A stretch of DNA of 64,000 nucleotides from an uncultured Aquimarina sp. (GCA_947492105.1 CANLMN010000024.1:1-64000), one strand, 5' to 3'. Positions 19,154 through 28,330 are shown, numbered from the stretch's first letter. The notes: generated by a model from the sequence alone, not told the origin. Numbers and translations: made by a program.

Positions 19154-20173
19154 TTATTTTTTTATTTGACATAATACACTTAACATATAACTAGCTCGTC
19201 GACTAATCATAGTTTTATACAATTGATCCATGCTAGATGTCGTTTCATAGAAACGTGCATATGCTCTAGTCACTTTGTGATCAAGCATGTTTTTTACAAT
19301 ATAGTATCTTTCCATAAAACTCAATGTTTTATCAAAAGAAAATAAATTATTGACACTATACCTAATACCCAAAACAACACTCTCTGCTAGAACAGCTTGT
19401 TTTGTTTTTTCTTCAAAACCCCATTCCGACAAAAAACGATCAATGGCTTCTGTTTTTTTCAAAATTAACTCAAAAGAATTTTTATGATATGTTTTTATGA
19501 GTGTTTCTCTCTCTCTATGTATGTAATGATATAATGCTTTATCAAGTATTACTATAGTATCTGTTTTGCCTAATACTTGTGCATTAAACAAAATATCTTC
19601 TACTAGAGAAACCCCTTTTGGAAAAACAAATTTATGAGTTAATATAAAATCCGTTTTGTACAACTTATTCCAAGCATACCCATATAAATTTAGTAATTTA
19701 CTGTCAATTTGCATTTGGATAGCCTCCTCCTTTGTGTATACAGCATTGGAATGTACGACTTCTTGACGTTCCACGAGGTTTTCATTATGATCCTCATTAT
19801 CTTTATAGTAACCAAATACTACAATATTCGCATCTTCTTTTTGTATTGTGTTCAACGCTAATGAGAGTAAGTTTGGTTCAATCCAATCGTCACTATCCAT
19901 AAAGTACAAATAACTCCCAGTAACATATTGCATTCCAAAATTACGTGCATCCGACAACCCTCCATTCTCTTTGTGGTATAATTTGATTCTAGCATCTTTT
20001 TTGCAGTACTCTTCTACAATATCCACACTATTATCAGGTGTACCATCATTGATTACTAGTAACTCAAAATACTCGTAATCTTGTTGCAAAACACTTTCTA
20101 TAGCTTTGGCAACAAACTCTGCTACATTATAGACAGGCATTATGATGCTCACAAGCGGGTTTTCTGTTTTCAT
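19154..20173 (-). CDS. Glycosyltransferase family 2
   Basis: The 339-residue protein carries the family 2 motifs PLVSIIMPVYNVAEFVAKAI, INDGTPDNS, GLSDARNFGM and the metal-binding YFMDSDDW (about residue 95). A second conserved region (YGYAWNKLYKTDFI...VSLVEDILFNAQVL) matches many polysaccharide-locus GT2 enzymes. It is likely one of the chain-elongating transferases of the repeat unit. Its end abuts the pyruvyl transferase start, and a 50-base gap separates it from the GT4 gene upstream. Confidence 0.88.
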   Translation of the reverse strand: MKTENPLVSIIMPVYNVAEFVAKAIESVLQQDYEYFELLVINDGTPDNSVDIVEEYCKKDARIKLYHKENGGLSDARNFGMQYVTGSYLYFMDSDDWIEPNLLSLALNTIQKEDANIVVFGYYKDNEDHNENLVERQEVVHSNAVYTKEEAIQMQIDSKLLNLYGYAWNKLYKTDFILTHKFVFPKGVSLVEDILFNAQVLGKTDTIVILDKALYHYIHRERETLIKTYHKNSFELILKKTEAIDRFLSEWGFEEKTKQAVLAESVVLGIRYSVNNLFSFDKTLSFMERYYIVKNMLDHKVTRAYARFYETTSSMDQLYKTMISRRASYMLSVLCQIKK

Positions 20174-20223
20174 TATTGAGATAAACTTATGGAGATTATG
20201 TAACTTTTGGTCAAATTCTTTTT

Positions 20224-21333
20224 TTACAATGCATCAAATAAAGCTTCTACATCTGCTGCATTATTTTTCTGTTGGAAATATAATGAACGTTCTTTTGCTT
20301 TATTTTTATAAGATAAAAATAATTTCTCATCTTCTATTAACTGCTGTAATCCTCGGTATAATGCACTTTCATTATTTGGTACAATCATCCCATAGGCACC
20401 ATCTTCTAGAATCTCATCCATCCCAGAACAATCTGTTGTAATTACAGGAGTTTCTAATACTACTGCTTCTGTTACAGCGGTACTAAAACCTTCTTCAAAA
20501 GAAGAACACACGAATAAATCACAATTCTTGACATACTTGTGTGGGTTAGCACGGAACCCCAAAAGGGTCACATGGGAATCCAAACTATTCGCCGCTATAT
20601 AGGTCTCCAAACGTTCTTTATCTTCTCCTGTACCAATAAGGTATAGATGAAAATCATATCCTTCTTGTTTCAATTTTTTGACGATACTTAATAATCGAGG
20701 ATATCCTTTTTGTCGGGTAAGACTTCCTACAGAGCAAATAGTTATTCCTTTCGTACTCCATTTGATATCATCAACAGTTTCATTACCGCTTTTGATAATC
20801 GCCGCTGTGTCTACTACATTATGAATCACCATCGCTTTTTCGGAAGGTAATGAAATCATTTCTTTCAACGAATGTATAGCTGTTTTGGACACCCCTACTA
20901 CTTTGTCAAATTTATGATAGCATTGTTTCATCTCCTTTTTGCCACGAAACACCTTTTCGATTCCAAAATTAGATAAATCTACGTGTACCCAAGAAATAAT
21001 CTTGGTCGTAGGTTTTGTACAGCCACTCACAACCCTTGTTGGCACCCCTTCTAGGTATGCTACAATAACATCATACTCATCTTTGATTAAAAATTTGAAT
21101 AATTGTTTGGGAGAAAATATTTTTTGGAAAACTGACCAACCTCGAAATATTTTCTTGAATAAGAAAATATGTTTCACGCCTTTTGACAAGCGTTCTTTAT
21201 GAATACCTTCTTCAAAAAACGTATACAAAGTTACATCATACTTTGTTTGATCTAGTTCATTTAATAAATCGACCAAAACTTTTTCTGCACCTCGTGCAAT
21301 CAAATTTGGGTGAACAAATAGAATTTTTTTCAC
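20224..21333 (-). CDS. Glycosyltransferase family 4
   Basis: The 369-residue protein is a GT-B family 4 enzyme. It begins KKILFVHPNLIARGAEKVLVDLL (glycine/alanine-rich acceptor loop) and contains ICSVGSLTRQKGYPRLL and the EX7E-type segment SSFEEGFSTAVTEAVVLETPVI near residues 280-300. The start codon appears to be GTG (21331-21333 on the minus strand), because the family's usual first residues begin there and no ATG lies just upstream. It is cytoplasmic and probably elongates the repeat unit. The linkage is unknown. Confidence 0.87.
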   Translation of the reverse strand: MKKILFVHPNLIARGAEKVLVDLLNELDQTKYDVTLYTFFEEGIHKERLSKGVKHIFLFKKIFRGWSVFQKIFSPKQLFKFLIKDEYDVIVAYLEGVPTRVVSGCTKPTTKIISWVHVDLSNFGIEKVFRGKKEMKQCYHKFDKVVGVSKTAIHSLKEMISLPSEKAMVIHNVVDTAAIIKSGNETVDDIKWSTKGITICSVGSLTRQKGYPRLLSIVKKLKQEGYDFHLYLIGTGEDKERLETYIAANSLDSHVTLLGFRANPHKYVKNCDLFVCSSFEEGFSTAVTEAVVLETPVITTDCSGMDEILEDGAYGMIVPNNESALYRGLQQLIEDEKLFLSYKNKAKERSLYFQQKNNAADVEALFDAL

Positions 21334-21349
21334 TATAAATACGCTATAA

Positions 21350-22348
21350 TTAATACACGGCCTTTAACAACTTGAATAAGCGAAATTTAAACAAATAAAT
21401 CAACACTTTCATTTTAATTGTACAATATTTTGAAGGTTTATAGTATTTTAAAGACCTATTATAAACAGGTGCTATTCGCATATTATTCAATACATTAATA
21501 AACCCTCCTTCCTCTTTGTTCTTGGCATTTTTGAGTCCTGCAAAAAAAGTATGCTCCATATAATGTCGTCCTAGATGCAAAAGGTAAGGAGACTGCATTA
21601 GACCATGTTCCTCATATATTTCCAAACGTGCTTCGAACTGACGATTAACATTATTTAACAAATCAGGCTTAAATCTTTTTTGCGTCAAAGAGTCTCCATA
21701 ATACACATAATAATAACAAGGCGAGTCTATAGAATAGATCGTTTTTGCTTTACAAAAACATTCCAGGATAAAAATAGTATCCTCCATACCAGAAAGTATA
21801 TCTTCTCGATATGTTATACTATTGGTATCAATCAAAGATTTTTTAAAAAAATTAGACCAAGGAAACCATAAAAAATTACTCGAATTCACATCAGAACTAA
21901 GAAGGTTCTGTACATCCTTATGTCCCAGTAGTTTATTTTTAGGAAGCACAGAATTTCTCTTTTCGACAATTTCTTTTTTCACATAACTATATCCAAAATT
22001 AAGGATATCAACATCATTTTCTTCTGCAATATCATATAATTTTGACCATGATTTTGGATCAATATAATCATCACTATCTACATACGAGATATACTTCCCT
22101 TTGGCGAACGTAAATCCAAGATTACGCGCTGATGATACTCCTCCATTCTTTTTATATTTATAAATGAATCTTTCATCCTCTGACACAAATTTTTTACATA
22201 TAAATTCGGAATTATCTGTAGACCCATCATTTATAAGCAAAAATTCTACATCCTTACATGTTATTTCTTTTAAAGATGCTAAACATCTATAAAGTCGTTC
22301 CTCCATATTATAAACAGGAACAATTACAGAAACCTTGATATTTGACAT
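21350..22348 (-). CDS. Glycosyltransferase family 2, first gene of the operon
   Basis: The 332-residue protein shows KVSVIVPVYNMEERLYRCL, INDGSTDNS, GVSSARNLGF and YVDSDDYID motifs of a GT-A family 2 transferase, with SGMEDTIFILECF in the acceptor domain. It is the promoter-proximal gene of the minus-strand block running to 14189. The C-terminal basic stretch (KYCTIKMKVLIYLFKFRLFKLLK) may hold the protein at the membrane. Specificity cannot be predicted. Confidence 0.87.
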   Translation of the reverse strand: MSNIKVSVIVPVYNMEERLYRCLASLKEITCKDVEFLLINDGSTDNSEFICKKFVSEDERFIYKYKKNGGVSSARNLGFTFAKGKYISYVDSDDYIDPKSWSKLYDIAEENDVDILNFGYSYVKKEIVEKRNSVLPKNKLLGHKDVQNLLSSDVNSSNFLWFPWSNFFKKSLIDTNSITYREDILSGMEDTIFILECFCKAKTIYSIDSPCYYYVYYGDSLTQKRFKPDLLNNVNRQFEARLEIYEEHGLMQSPYLLHLGRHYMEHTFFAGLKNAKNKEEGGFINVLNNMRIAPVYNRSLKYYKPSKYCTIKMKVLIYLFKFRLFKLLKAVY

Positions 22349-22477
22349 TTATTTTAACCTTTTAAGATTTGTGATACTACTACTCATTTTATCATAAAAC
22401 ACCAATAGCCATTTTTATTAAGAACCTTTAAACCTTTCATAATTAATGCTAGCGCTTGTGTTCTTTTTACAAAAAGA

Positions 22478-22485
22478 CAAAAGTA
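22478..22485 (-). promoter_or_regulatory. Candidate -7 box for the glycosyltransferase operon
   Basis: On the minus strand this reads TACTTTTG, an exact match to the Bacteroidota TAnnTTTG consensus. It would give a leader of about 120 bases before the ATG at 22348. A GGGG/CCCC hairpin and a second hairpin (ATTACAA/TTGTAAT) lie just upstream at 22512-22551. No -33 TTG at ideal spacing was found. Confidence 0.35.
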
Positions 22486-22619
22486 GGTATTCTTTTTATT
22501 AGCTTAAAGGGGAATAACCCCCTTTTATTACAATTTTGTTGTAATCCAAAAACTCCTTCTAGAATAGGGCAATCCCAAAATATTTCCTAACTTTATCCTG
22601 CACAAAAAAAAAGCTATTA

Positions 22620-23834
22620 ATGGGAACACAAAAAGTTACTTTCAACAGTCTATCTGGAAAAACGCTTGTCGGCAAACTAGAATTACCGACAACTCGACAT
22701 CCGCATAACTATGCCATTTTTGCGCATTGTTTTACTTGCAACAAAAATATTGCAGCTGTACGTAATATCAGCCGAAGCATGAATAACGCTGGGTACAGTG
22801 TATTACGCTTTGATTTTACAGGTCTTGGAGAGAGTGATGGCGATTTTGAAGACACTAATTTTACAGGAAATGTTGATGATCTAATTGCTGCGGCACAATA
22901 TCTAACAACCAATTACAGTGCCCCAACATTACTCATTGGACATTCTCTTGGTGGTGCAGCTGTAGTATTTGCTGCCTCAAAAATAAACAGTATCAAAGCT
23001 GTAGCTACAATTGGAGCTCCATCACAGCCTGCACATGTACAACATCTACTCAAAAGCAAGTTAGCAAAAATACAACAGTCTGGACATGCTATTGTAAATA
23101 TTGGAGGTAGAGATTTTAACATCAAAAAACAATTCCTAGAAGATTTAGAATCAAAATCATTAGCAGATATTGCTGCAAACATGAAAAAAGCAATATTAAT
23201 TATGCATTCTCCTCAGGATGATATCGTATCCATTGAAAATGCGGAGACTCTGTACAAAACATTACGGCATCCCAAAAGTTTCATCTCTTTAGATGGAGCA
23301 GACCATTTGCTATCAAGAAAAGAAGATTCAAAATACGTAGGTTCGGCAATTGCAGCATGGGCATCGAGATACGTAGAAATTCCGAGCACTTCGAATCTTG
23401 GTACCATGTATCAAGTTCTAGCGACTATTGATGACAAAAAAGGATACACCACTCAACTTAAAATTGGTAATCACTATATGACTGCTGACGAACCAAAGCA
23501 AGTAGGAGGCAATGATTTTGGCCCTTCTCCTTACGAATTCGTATCTGCGGGATTGGCAACCTGTACGGCTATGACATTAAAGATGTATGCTAATCGAAAG
23601 GCATGGGAGCTAGACAACGTAGAAGTTCACACAAATTTTAACAAAGTACATGCGCAAGATTGTGAAAATTGTGAATCTGATACTGCAAAAATCGATACTT
23701 TTGAACGTACTATAAAAATAGAAGGAAATTTAAGTGAGGAGCAACGAGCACGTTTATTGGAGATTGCAAATAAATGTCCTGTACACAAAACACTGCACAG
23801 TAAAATCGATGTTAAAACTAAATTATTCTCATAA
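22620..23834 (+). CDS. Bifunctional alpha/beta hydrolase / OsmC-family protein
   Basis: The 404-residue protein is a fusion. Residues 1-255 form an alpha/beta hydrolase with nucleophile elbow IGHSLGGAAV (Ser near 99), the FDFTGLGESDG oxyanion-side loop and a late GADHLL histidine. Residues 265-404 form an OsmC/Ohr-like domain with ASAGLATCTAMTLKMYANRK holding the first redox cysteine and NKCPVHKTLHSKI holding the second. OsmC proteins reduce organic hydroperoxides with these two cysteines. The fusion is known across bacteria and suggests hydrolysis of an ester or thioester linked to peroxide defence. It is divergent from the polysaccharide operon and monocistronic. Confidence 0.9.
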   Translation: MGTQKVTFNSLSGKTLVGKLELPTTRHPHNYAIFAHCFTCNKNIAAVRNISRSMNNAGYSVLRFDFTGLGESDGDFEDTNFTGNVDDLIAAAQYLTTNYSAPTLLIGHSLGGAAVVFAASKINSIKAVATIGAPSQPAHVQHLLKSKLAKIQQSGHAIVNIGGRDFNIKKQFLEDLESKSLADIAANMKKAILIMHSPQDDIVSIENAETLYKTLRHPKSFISLDGADHLLSRKEDSKYVGSAIAAWASRYVEIPSTSNLGTMYQVLATIDDKKGYTTQLKIGNHYMTADEPKQVGGNDFGPSPYEFVSAGLATCTAMTLKMYANRKAWELDNVEVHTNFNKVHAQDCENCESDTAKIDTFERTIKIEGNLSEEQRARLLEIANKCPVHKTLHSKIDVKTKLFS

Positions 23835-24060
23835 CACATAACAGTTTTAATTCCTACTACACCAAGAATATCTCATAGAAAATTAACCCCATTTCAAAGA
23901 CAAAAAAAAAAAAAAAAAAAAAAAATAGTAATCAATATTTAGAAAACTTAAAACAAATCTAATACTATTATCAAAAGTTTTAAAAACAAAAACGTATACG
24001 CTTCTGTTATAATCATTGGCTAAAAAAACCTCTATTTTTAGCCTTTAAAGTATCTACTTA

Positions 24061-24131
24061 CACCATTTAAAAAATACTTACAGGCTAATAATTCGGTTCT
24101 TTTTCTACTATTCTTTTTATTCAAAAAAAAT
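24061..24131. repeat. Interspersed element, family B copy 1 (left half)
   Basis: The stretch CACCATTTAAAAAATACTTA, followed by CAGGCTAATAATTCGGTTC and TTTTTCTACTATT, matches the left halves of the elements at 25836 and 35204 almost base for base. The right half (TACAATTACATTTTAA) is missing, so this is a truncated copy. Confidence 0.7.
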
Positions 24132-24204
24132 AGTTTAAAACAGGAAATTGCATGATTTTTGATATCTTTAAAATTGCTGCGATTTTTAACATCGCTACAT
24201 AGTA

Positions 24205-24212
24205 TAACTTTG
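24205..24212 (+). promoter_or_regulatory. Candidate -7 promoter box
   Basis: TAACTTTG matches TAnnTTTG exactly and sits 11 bases before the ATG at 24223, which would give a very short leader, as is common in this phylum. Confidence 0.45.
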
Positions 24213-24222
24213 CAATGAAAAG

Positions 24223-24627
24223 ATGAAAAAACTATCCTATTTCTTTATAGTATTAAGCCCAATTTCTTTAATTGCACAAGAGATAGTAGATTATCAGATA
24301 AAGCCTATTCATGTCACTCCTAGATTATCTGCTGTGCAATTTTTTGAAGGAGGTACTTTTCAATTACAGCCCATAGATTTGAGCGTAGATTTGAGACTAA
24401 AAGCATTACGCAAACAACAGGGGTTAACAATGCGCCAAAACATTACAAAACCCCATACAAATTTCAAAATACCCAATCTATCTCCAAAAGTCCAAGAACC
24501 CAAAAAAGGAATTCAATTCTCCGTAGAATCCAGAGATTTTGACACACCGCTACGTAATAATTTTGGATATGGCAATACATTTTATAACCGTAGATATATC
24601 CCCTATACCCCAAGAATTAATCAATAA
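24223..24627 (+). CDS. Small secreted protein of unknown function
   Basis: I do not recognise this 134-residue protein. It starts with a clear signal peptide (MKKLSYFFIVLSPISLIAQ, cleavage probably after residue 18 or 19). The mature part has no cysteine, is rich in proline, asparagine and basic residues, and ends YNRRYIPYTPRINQ. It contains no membrane helix and no type IX sorting domain. A matched -7 box lies directly upstream, so it is probably a real, periplasmic or outer-surface protein. It could be lineage-specific. Confidence 0.6.
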   Translation: MKKLSYFFIVLSPISLIAQEIVDYQIKPIHVTPRLSAVQFFEGGTFQLQPIDLSVDLRLKALRKQQGLTMRQNITKPHTNFKIPNLSPKVQEPKKGIQFSVESRDFDTPLRNNFGYGNTFYNRRYIPYTPRINQ

Positions 24628-24777
24628 ATCAAATAATGATTATAACAAAATTCTAAAACACGACAAGACTGCTATCCATAAAACATACAGACAAACCGCA
24701 GTTTATTTTTGATTTAAAATCAAAACAATAAAAGGTTTTTTTTGGCAAAACAAATTTAGAACACTAAGATCAAACTA

Positions 24778-25632
24778 TTATTCCAGTTCTTTTTCTACTA
24801 ATTGAATGCCATCTTTTTCTAGGCTTATATCTCCAGACTTATATAAGGTTCCTACAGCTCGCTTAAAACTCTTTTTACTTAACTGCAGCATCGACGAAAT
24901 TTCTCCAGGAGAAGACTTATCTGTCAAGGGCAAAAACCCTCCTTGAGCCCTCAATATCTTCAAAATCTGCACTGCATTTGGTTCTATTGACCGATAGCCA
25001 TGACGCTGCAACGTAAGATCTATTTTGCCATCATTCCTAACGGTCTTTACATAGCCCGTAAGCATATCCCCTACATGTATCTTTTGAAAAATTTCATTAT
25101 CATATACCAGACCCAAATGTTTGCTATTAACAATCATATTCCAACCATGAGGTGATGGATGTGATGCTATCAAATCAACTTTGTCATAAGGGGAGAGAAG
25201 TACCAAATCATTCTTCAAAAATCGATTCGTTTTACTAGATCCCACCAAACGATTCGTTTTTTCGTCTAAATGCACATAAACTAGATACCAACTACCTTCA
25301 CGCATTTTACTGGCTTGTTCTTTGAATGGGACAAACAAATCCTTTTCTAACCCAAAATCTAAGAATGCTCCGACCTCTGCAACGGCACTACATTTGAGAT
25401 AAGCAAATGTGTTAACTGTAGCAAAAGGCTCTAAGGTTGTTGCCACAACACGCTCACCACTATCAAGATACACAAAAACCTTGATCAAATCCCCAATCTC
25501 ATATTCTTCTGGAACATACTTATTGGGTAATAAAACCTCATTCGCTTCATTCCCTTCCTTGTCTCCCAAAAAGAGTCCCGGCTCTCGCTCTCTCAATATC
25601 TCTAATGTGTGATACACTCCTAGATCCAACAT
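24778..25632 (-). CDS. CvfB-like S1 RNA-binding protein
   Basis: The 284-residue protein has the CvfB architecture: an N-terminal OB/S1-like domain (residues 1-65), two further S1-type domains (about 66-215, with VAEVGAFLDFGLEKDLFVPF and HVGDMLTGYVKTVRNDGKIDLTLQ) and a C-terminal winged helix (about 225-284, GEISSMLQLSKKSFKRAVGTLYKSG). CvfB proteins bind RNA and affect virulence gene expression in Firmicutes; the role in Bacteroidota is not settled. The gene is monocistronic with its own strong promoter match. Confidence 0.9.
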   Translation of the reverse strand: MLDLGVYHTLEILREREPGLFLGDKEGNEANEVLLPNKYVPEEYEIGDLIKVFVYLDSGERVVATTLEPFATVNTFAYLKCSAVAEVGAFLDFGLEKDLFVPFKEQASKMREGSWYLVYVHLDEKTNRLVGSSKTNRFLKNDLVLLSPYDKVDLIASHPSPHGWNMIVNSKHLGLVYDNEIFQKIHVGDMLTGYVKTVRNDGKIDLTLQRHGYRSIEPNAVQILKILRAQGGFLPLTDKSSPGEISSMLQLSKKSFKRAVGTLYKSGDISLEKDGIQLVEKELE

Positions 25633-25648
25633 AATATCTTTTTTTTTG

Positions 25649-25681
25649 CAAAGATAGACTTTGTTATTCTTAAATCATCAA
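25649..25681 (-). promoter_or_regulatory. Promoter of the CvfB-like gene
   Basis: On the minus strand TTG (25679-25681) is followed after 22 bases by TATCTTTG (25649-25656), an exact TAnnTTTG -7 box. The predicted start of transcription is about 10 bases before the ATG at 25632. Confidence 0.5.
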
Positions 25682-25835
25682 TTTACTTCATTTTGAACTT
25701 AAAATATCCCTTAGCATTTACTTCTATTTTACTAGATACTATTCCAAAAACGTATCACAATCCTAATTATATAGAAATGCATGCGCTATCAAAAAAAACA
25801 GCTACAACCTACAACTACATTATGCATAGTCTTAA

Positions 25836-25998
25836 ACCATTTAAAAAATAATTACAGGCTAATAACTCGGTTCTTTTTCTACTATTTTTTTGCTAAAAAA
25901 TTAAATCGTAGCTAAGGCTATGTTTGAATTTTACAGCTCAAACTAGCGAAAAACAGTTCAGTCATTTTAGCCGACAATTACATTTTAACTGGTATTAC
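25836..25998. repeat. Interspersed palindromic element, family B copy 2 (full length)
   Basis: The ends are imperfect inverted repeats of about 29 bases: ACCATTTAAAAAATAATTAC plus AGGCTAA on the left and TTAGCCGACAATTACATTTT plus AACTGGTATT on the right. The middle carries the core TAGCTAAGGCTATG and the block CAAACTAGCGAAAAACAGTT that is shared with the elements at 54048 and 56902. It has no coding capacity and is about 163 bp long. It is the most complete member of family B in the window. Confidence 0.8.
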
Positions 25999-26017
25999 TT
26001 CGATTCTTCTTTTTTTG

Positions 26018-26076
26018 GTACATCACAAAAAAAAACGTTTCCAAAAAATTTGAAAACGTTTTTTTTTGTGATGTAC
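26018..26076. terminator. Bidirectional terminator with a perfect 23-bp stem
   Basis: GTACATCACAAAAAAAAACG plus TTT (26018-26040) pairs perfectly with 26054-26076 across a 13-base loop. Nine-base A and T tracts lie within the stem, so the structure can end transcripts from either side. It lies 13 bases downstream of the DUF2853 gene stop, which is on the minus strand. Confidence 0.75.
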
Positions 26077-26088
26077 ATGAATCGTAAT

Positions 26089-26433
26089 CTATTTGTTATA
26101 AATCGATTCTTTTTTGAAATGTTTTGCTAGTTTGTAATATACAACTGCTCTATACTTATATCGATTAGACTTACCATAGGCTTCCATTACAGATGCAATA
26201 GCTTCATCTAGTTCTGGTCCATTCTCTAAACCTAATTTTTTGATTAAAAAGTTTTTCTTAACAGTTTCTAATTCTTTTTCAGAGCTCGCAGATACTGTTT
26301 CTGCATCTTTTCCATAAATAGCTGGCCCGCAACCAATAGTCACTTTAGTAAGAAAATCAACATCAGCAGATTCTCCAAATTTGTCTTTAATATCTTCTGT
26401 ATATTTTTTGATTAATTCATCGCGTTTGCTCAT
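26089..26433 (-). CDS. DUF2853-family protein
   Basis: The 114-residue protein matches the small DUF2853 family: MSKRDELIKKYTEDIKDKFG at the start, the conserved VTIGCGPAIYGKDAETVS block at about residues 31-48, and the charged C-terminus YRAVVYYKLAKHF. Members are small helical cytoplasmic proteins without a known role. It stands alone with a strong terminator behind it. Confidence 0.85.
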   Translation of the reverse strand: MSKRDELIKKYTEDIKDKFGESADVDFLTKVTIGCGPAIYGKDAETVSASSEKELETVKKNFLIKKLGLENGPELDEAIASVMEAYGKSNRYKYRAVVYYKLAKHFKKESIYNK

Positions 26434-26536
26434 AAGATTTTGAAATTATTAATTAATAATTAATTTTGTTGTTCTCTCAAATATACCATTTTCTAGTTTC
26501 AATCTTAAAGCATTACAGCTATTTTGTACAGCTGTT

Positions 26537-28225
26537 TTAGCCCAAATTATTGAAATAATCGATCAAAATAGTATCATTGAGTTCTCTTGGTGTAAAAACC
26601 TCTAAAAGTTGTGGTTTTTCTGTTTTTTGATAAAATACATCAAGTGCTTTTTCTAATTCAAATTCATTTTTTACCGAATTATATTCAAAATCGTACATCC
26701 CGCAAAGGTGCTTTGCAGTGAGTTGATGAGTGGTTTCAAAAAATTGTTCAAAATTCTTTGTAGATTCTTTTCCTGGTAAAATCCTAAAAATCCCTCCTCC
26801 GTTATTATTTATCACTATAATTTTAAAGGTTTTGGGCACATATCTATTCCACAACCCATTACTATCATAGAAAAAACTTAGATCTCCTGTAATAAAAGTT
26901 GTAAGACGATCCGAGGCTGTAGCAGCACCTATGGCTGTAGAAGTACTACCTTCTATTCCACTAGTACCTCTATTACAAAAAACAGTAATTGTAGGATTCA
27001 TTTGAAACAATTGCGAATATCTGATGGTAGAACTATTCCCTAATTGTATCATACTATAATCTGGAATTGCGTTTAAAATCCGATCAAAAGCTATCAAATC
27101 CGTAAAAGGTATTTTTTCTAAATAACGCTTATGCCCTAGTTTGCGTTGAGCATTGATTGTAGTCCACTTGGATTGATAATTACTTTCTTTGTGCGCTGTT
27201 TGTATCATAAAAGTATCGAAAAAGCGTTCGACTTTCATTTTGATATGCTCTGTAAGGCAAAAAAAGGTATCAGGCCCATGGAGTGGATCAATATGCCAAT
27301 GTATTTTTGGTTGATATTCTCGCAAAAAAGTTTTCACCTTCTTGGATACAATCATTCCTCCAAAAGTAATAAGTATGTCTGGTTGTAATTCTGATAATTC
27401 TGCTGGAAACATGGGACTGATCAATTGATCTATGCATCCAATTTTTGAAGCATGTTGAATATTTGATGTCGTCTCTGTAAATAACAACACTCCCGGATCA
27501 GTATGTAATAAATCTATCCATCGCTGCGAGATGCTTTTGGGAGCATTGACCCCAACAAGTATCATCTTCTTAGAGGCTTCATTCCATTGCTGAAGCATTT
27601 TGGATTGTAACTCTGGATCCAAAGTAGTGGAAATGAACTCAGGATCTTCATTCTCTGGAAAAACTGTAGGCTCGGCAATCTTTTCATATAGAGGCTCGTA
27701 GAAAGGTGCATTTATATGAACTGGTCCATTTTCGACGATTGCCGTATTCAAAGCTTCATTAATCAACTCTTCATTGCGCAACTGATCTGCTTCATTTTCT
27801 TCTTTTGAAGCTAACAAATTAGCCTCAAAACGGACATGATTCTGTAACACGTACTCTTGCCTAATGGTTTGCCCATCGCCTATATCAATCATCTCTTTTG
27901 GACGATCTGCACTAATAACAACTAACGGAATAGCACTATAATACGCTTCTGCTACAGCTGGATAATAATTAAGTAATGCACTACCCGATGTACACACTAC
28001 TGCTGTAGGTTTTTGTAATTGTTGTGCTATGCCCATTGCAAAAAAAGCTGCACACCGCTCATCAACAACACTATAACACTCAAAATAAGAATCCTCTGTA
28101 AAACCAATAGTTAGTGGTGCATTGCGAGATCCAGGTGAAATCACAATATGCTTGATACCTTTGGCTTTGCAAAGTGCTACAATAGTTTGTGACAGGGCTA
28201 TTTTGGAATACTGTAATTTGGGCAT
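26537..28225 (-). CDS. menD: MenD, SEPHCHC synthase of menaquinone synthesis
   Basis: The 562-residue protein is a thiamine-diphosphate enzyme that joins isochorismate with 2-oxoglutarate (with loss of CO2). Visible motifs are HIVISPGSRNAPL (about 26), the conserved glutamate region VDERCAAFFAMGIAQ (about 55), CTSGSALLNYYPAVAEAYYS and the diphosphate/metal site GDLSFFYDSNGLWN...IINNNGGGIFRIL (about 445-480). Length matches the family. It follows menF on the same strand after a 105-base gap, giving a short menaquinone operon. Confidence 0.96.
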   Translation of the reverse strand: MPKLQYSKIALSQTIVALCKAKGIKHIVISPGSRNAPLTIGFTEDSYFECYSVVDERCAAFFAMGIAQQLQKPTAVVCTSGSALLNYYPAVAEAYYSAIPLVVISADRPKEMIDIGDGQTIRQEYVLQNHVRFEANLLASKEENEADQLRNEELINEALNTAIVENGPVHINAPFYEPLYEKIAEPTVFPENEDPEFISTTLDPELQSKMLQQWNEASKKMILVGVNAPKSISQRWIDLLHTDPGVLLFTETTSNIQHASKIGCIDQLISPMFPAELSELQPDILITFGGMIVSKKVKTFLREYQPKIHWHIDPLHGPDTFFCLTEHIKMKVERFFDTFMIQTAHKESNYQSKWTTINAQRKLGHKRYLEKIPFTDLIAFDRILNAIPDYSMIQLGNSSTIRYSQLFQMNPTITVFCNRGTSGIEGSTSTAIGAATASDRLTTFITGDLSFFYDSNGLWNRYVPKTFKIIVINNNGGGIFRILPGKESTKNFEQFFETTHQLTAKHLCGMYDFEYNSVKNEFELEKALDVFYQKTEKPQLLEVFTPRELNDTILIDYFNNLG

Positions 28226-28330
28226 AGGTTAAACATTGTTTATAACCTGCTAAATATAGCTAAAAATTGTCAGTAACCAAACGCTCCTAGTGTCGGTCAT
28301 GGGATCTAGATTCAGTACTAAAATTAGTTC

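Larger units (their letters stand above)
23835..24222. other. Intergenic region with poly-A run and a B-family element
   Basis: A homopolymer of 24 adenines lies at 23902-23925. A GGCTAAAAA...TTTTTAGCC hairpin at about 24018-24044 may terminate transcription of the upstream gene. Element B1 (24061-24131) follows. A TAACTTTG box (24205-24212) 11 bases before the next ATG matches the -7 consensus. Confidence 0.5.

Noticed and set aside
22512-22551. Two adjacent hairpins between the GT operon and the OsmC fusion gene taken as a riboswitch
   Set aside because: The hairpins are short (7 bp each) and match no riboswitch I know. They may simply be a divergent-promoter feature.
25924-26130. Open frame of 68 codons over element B2 and the terminator
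   Set aside because: It is made of repeat and terminator sequence, so it is not a gene.
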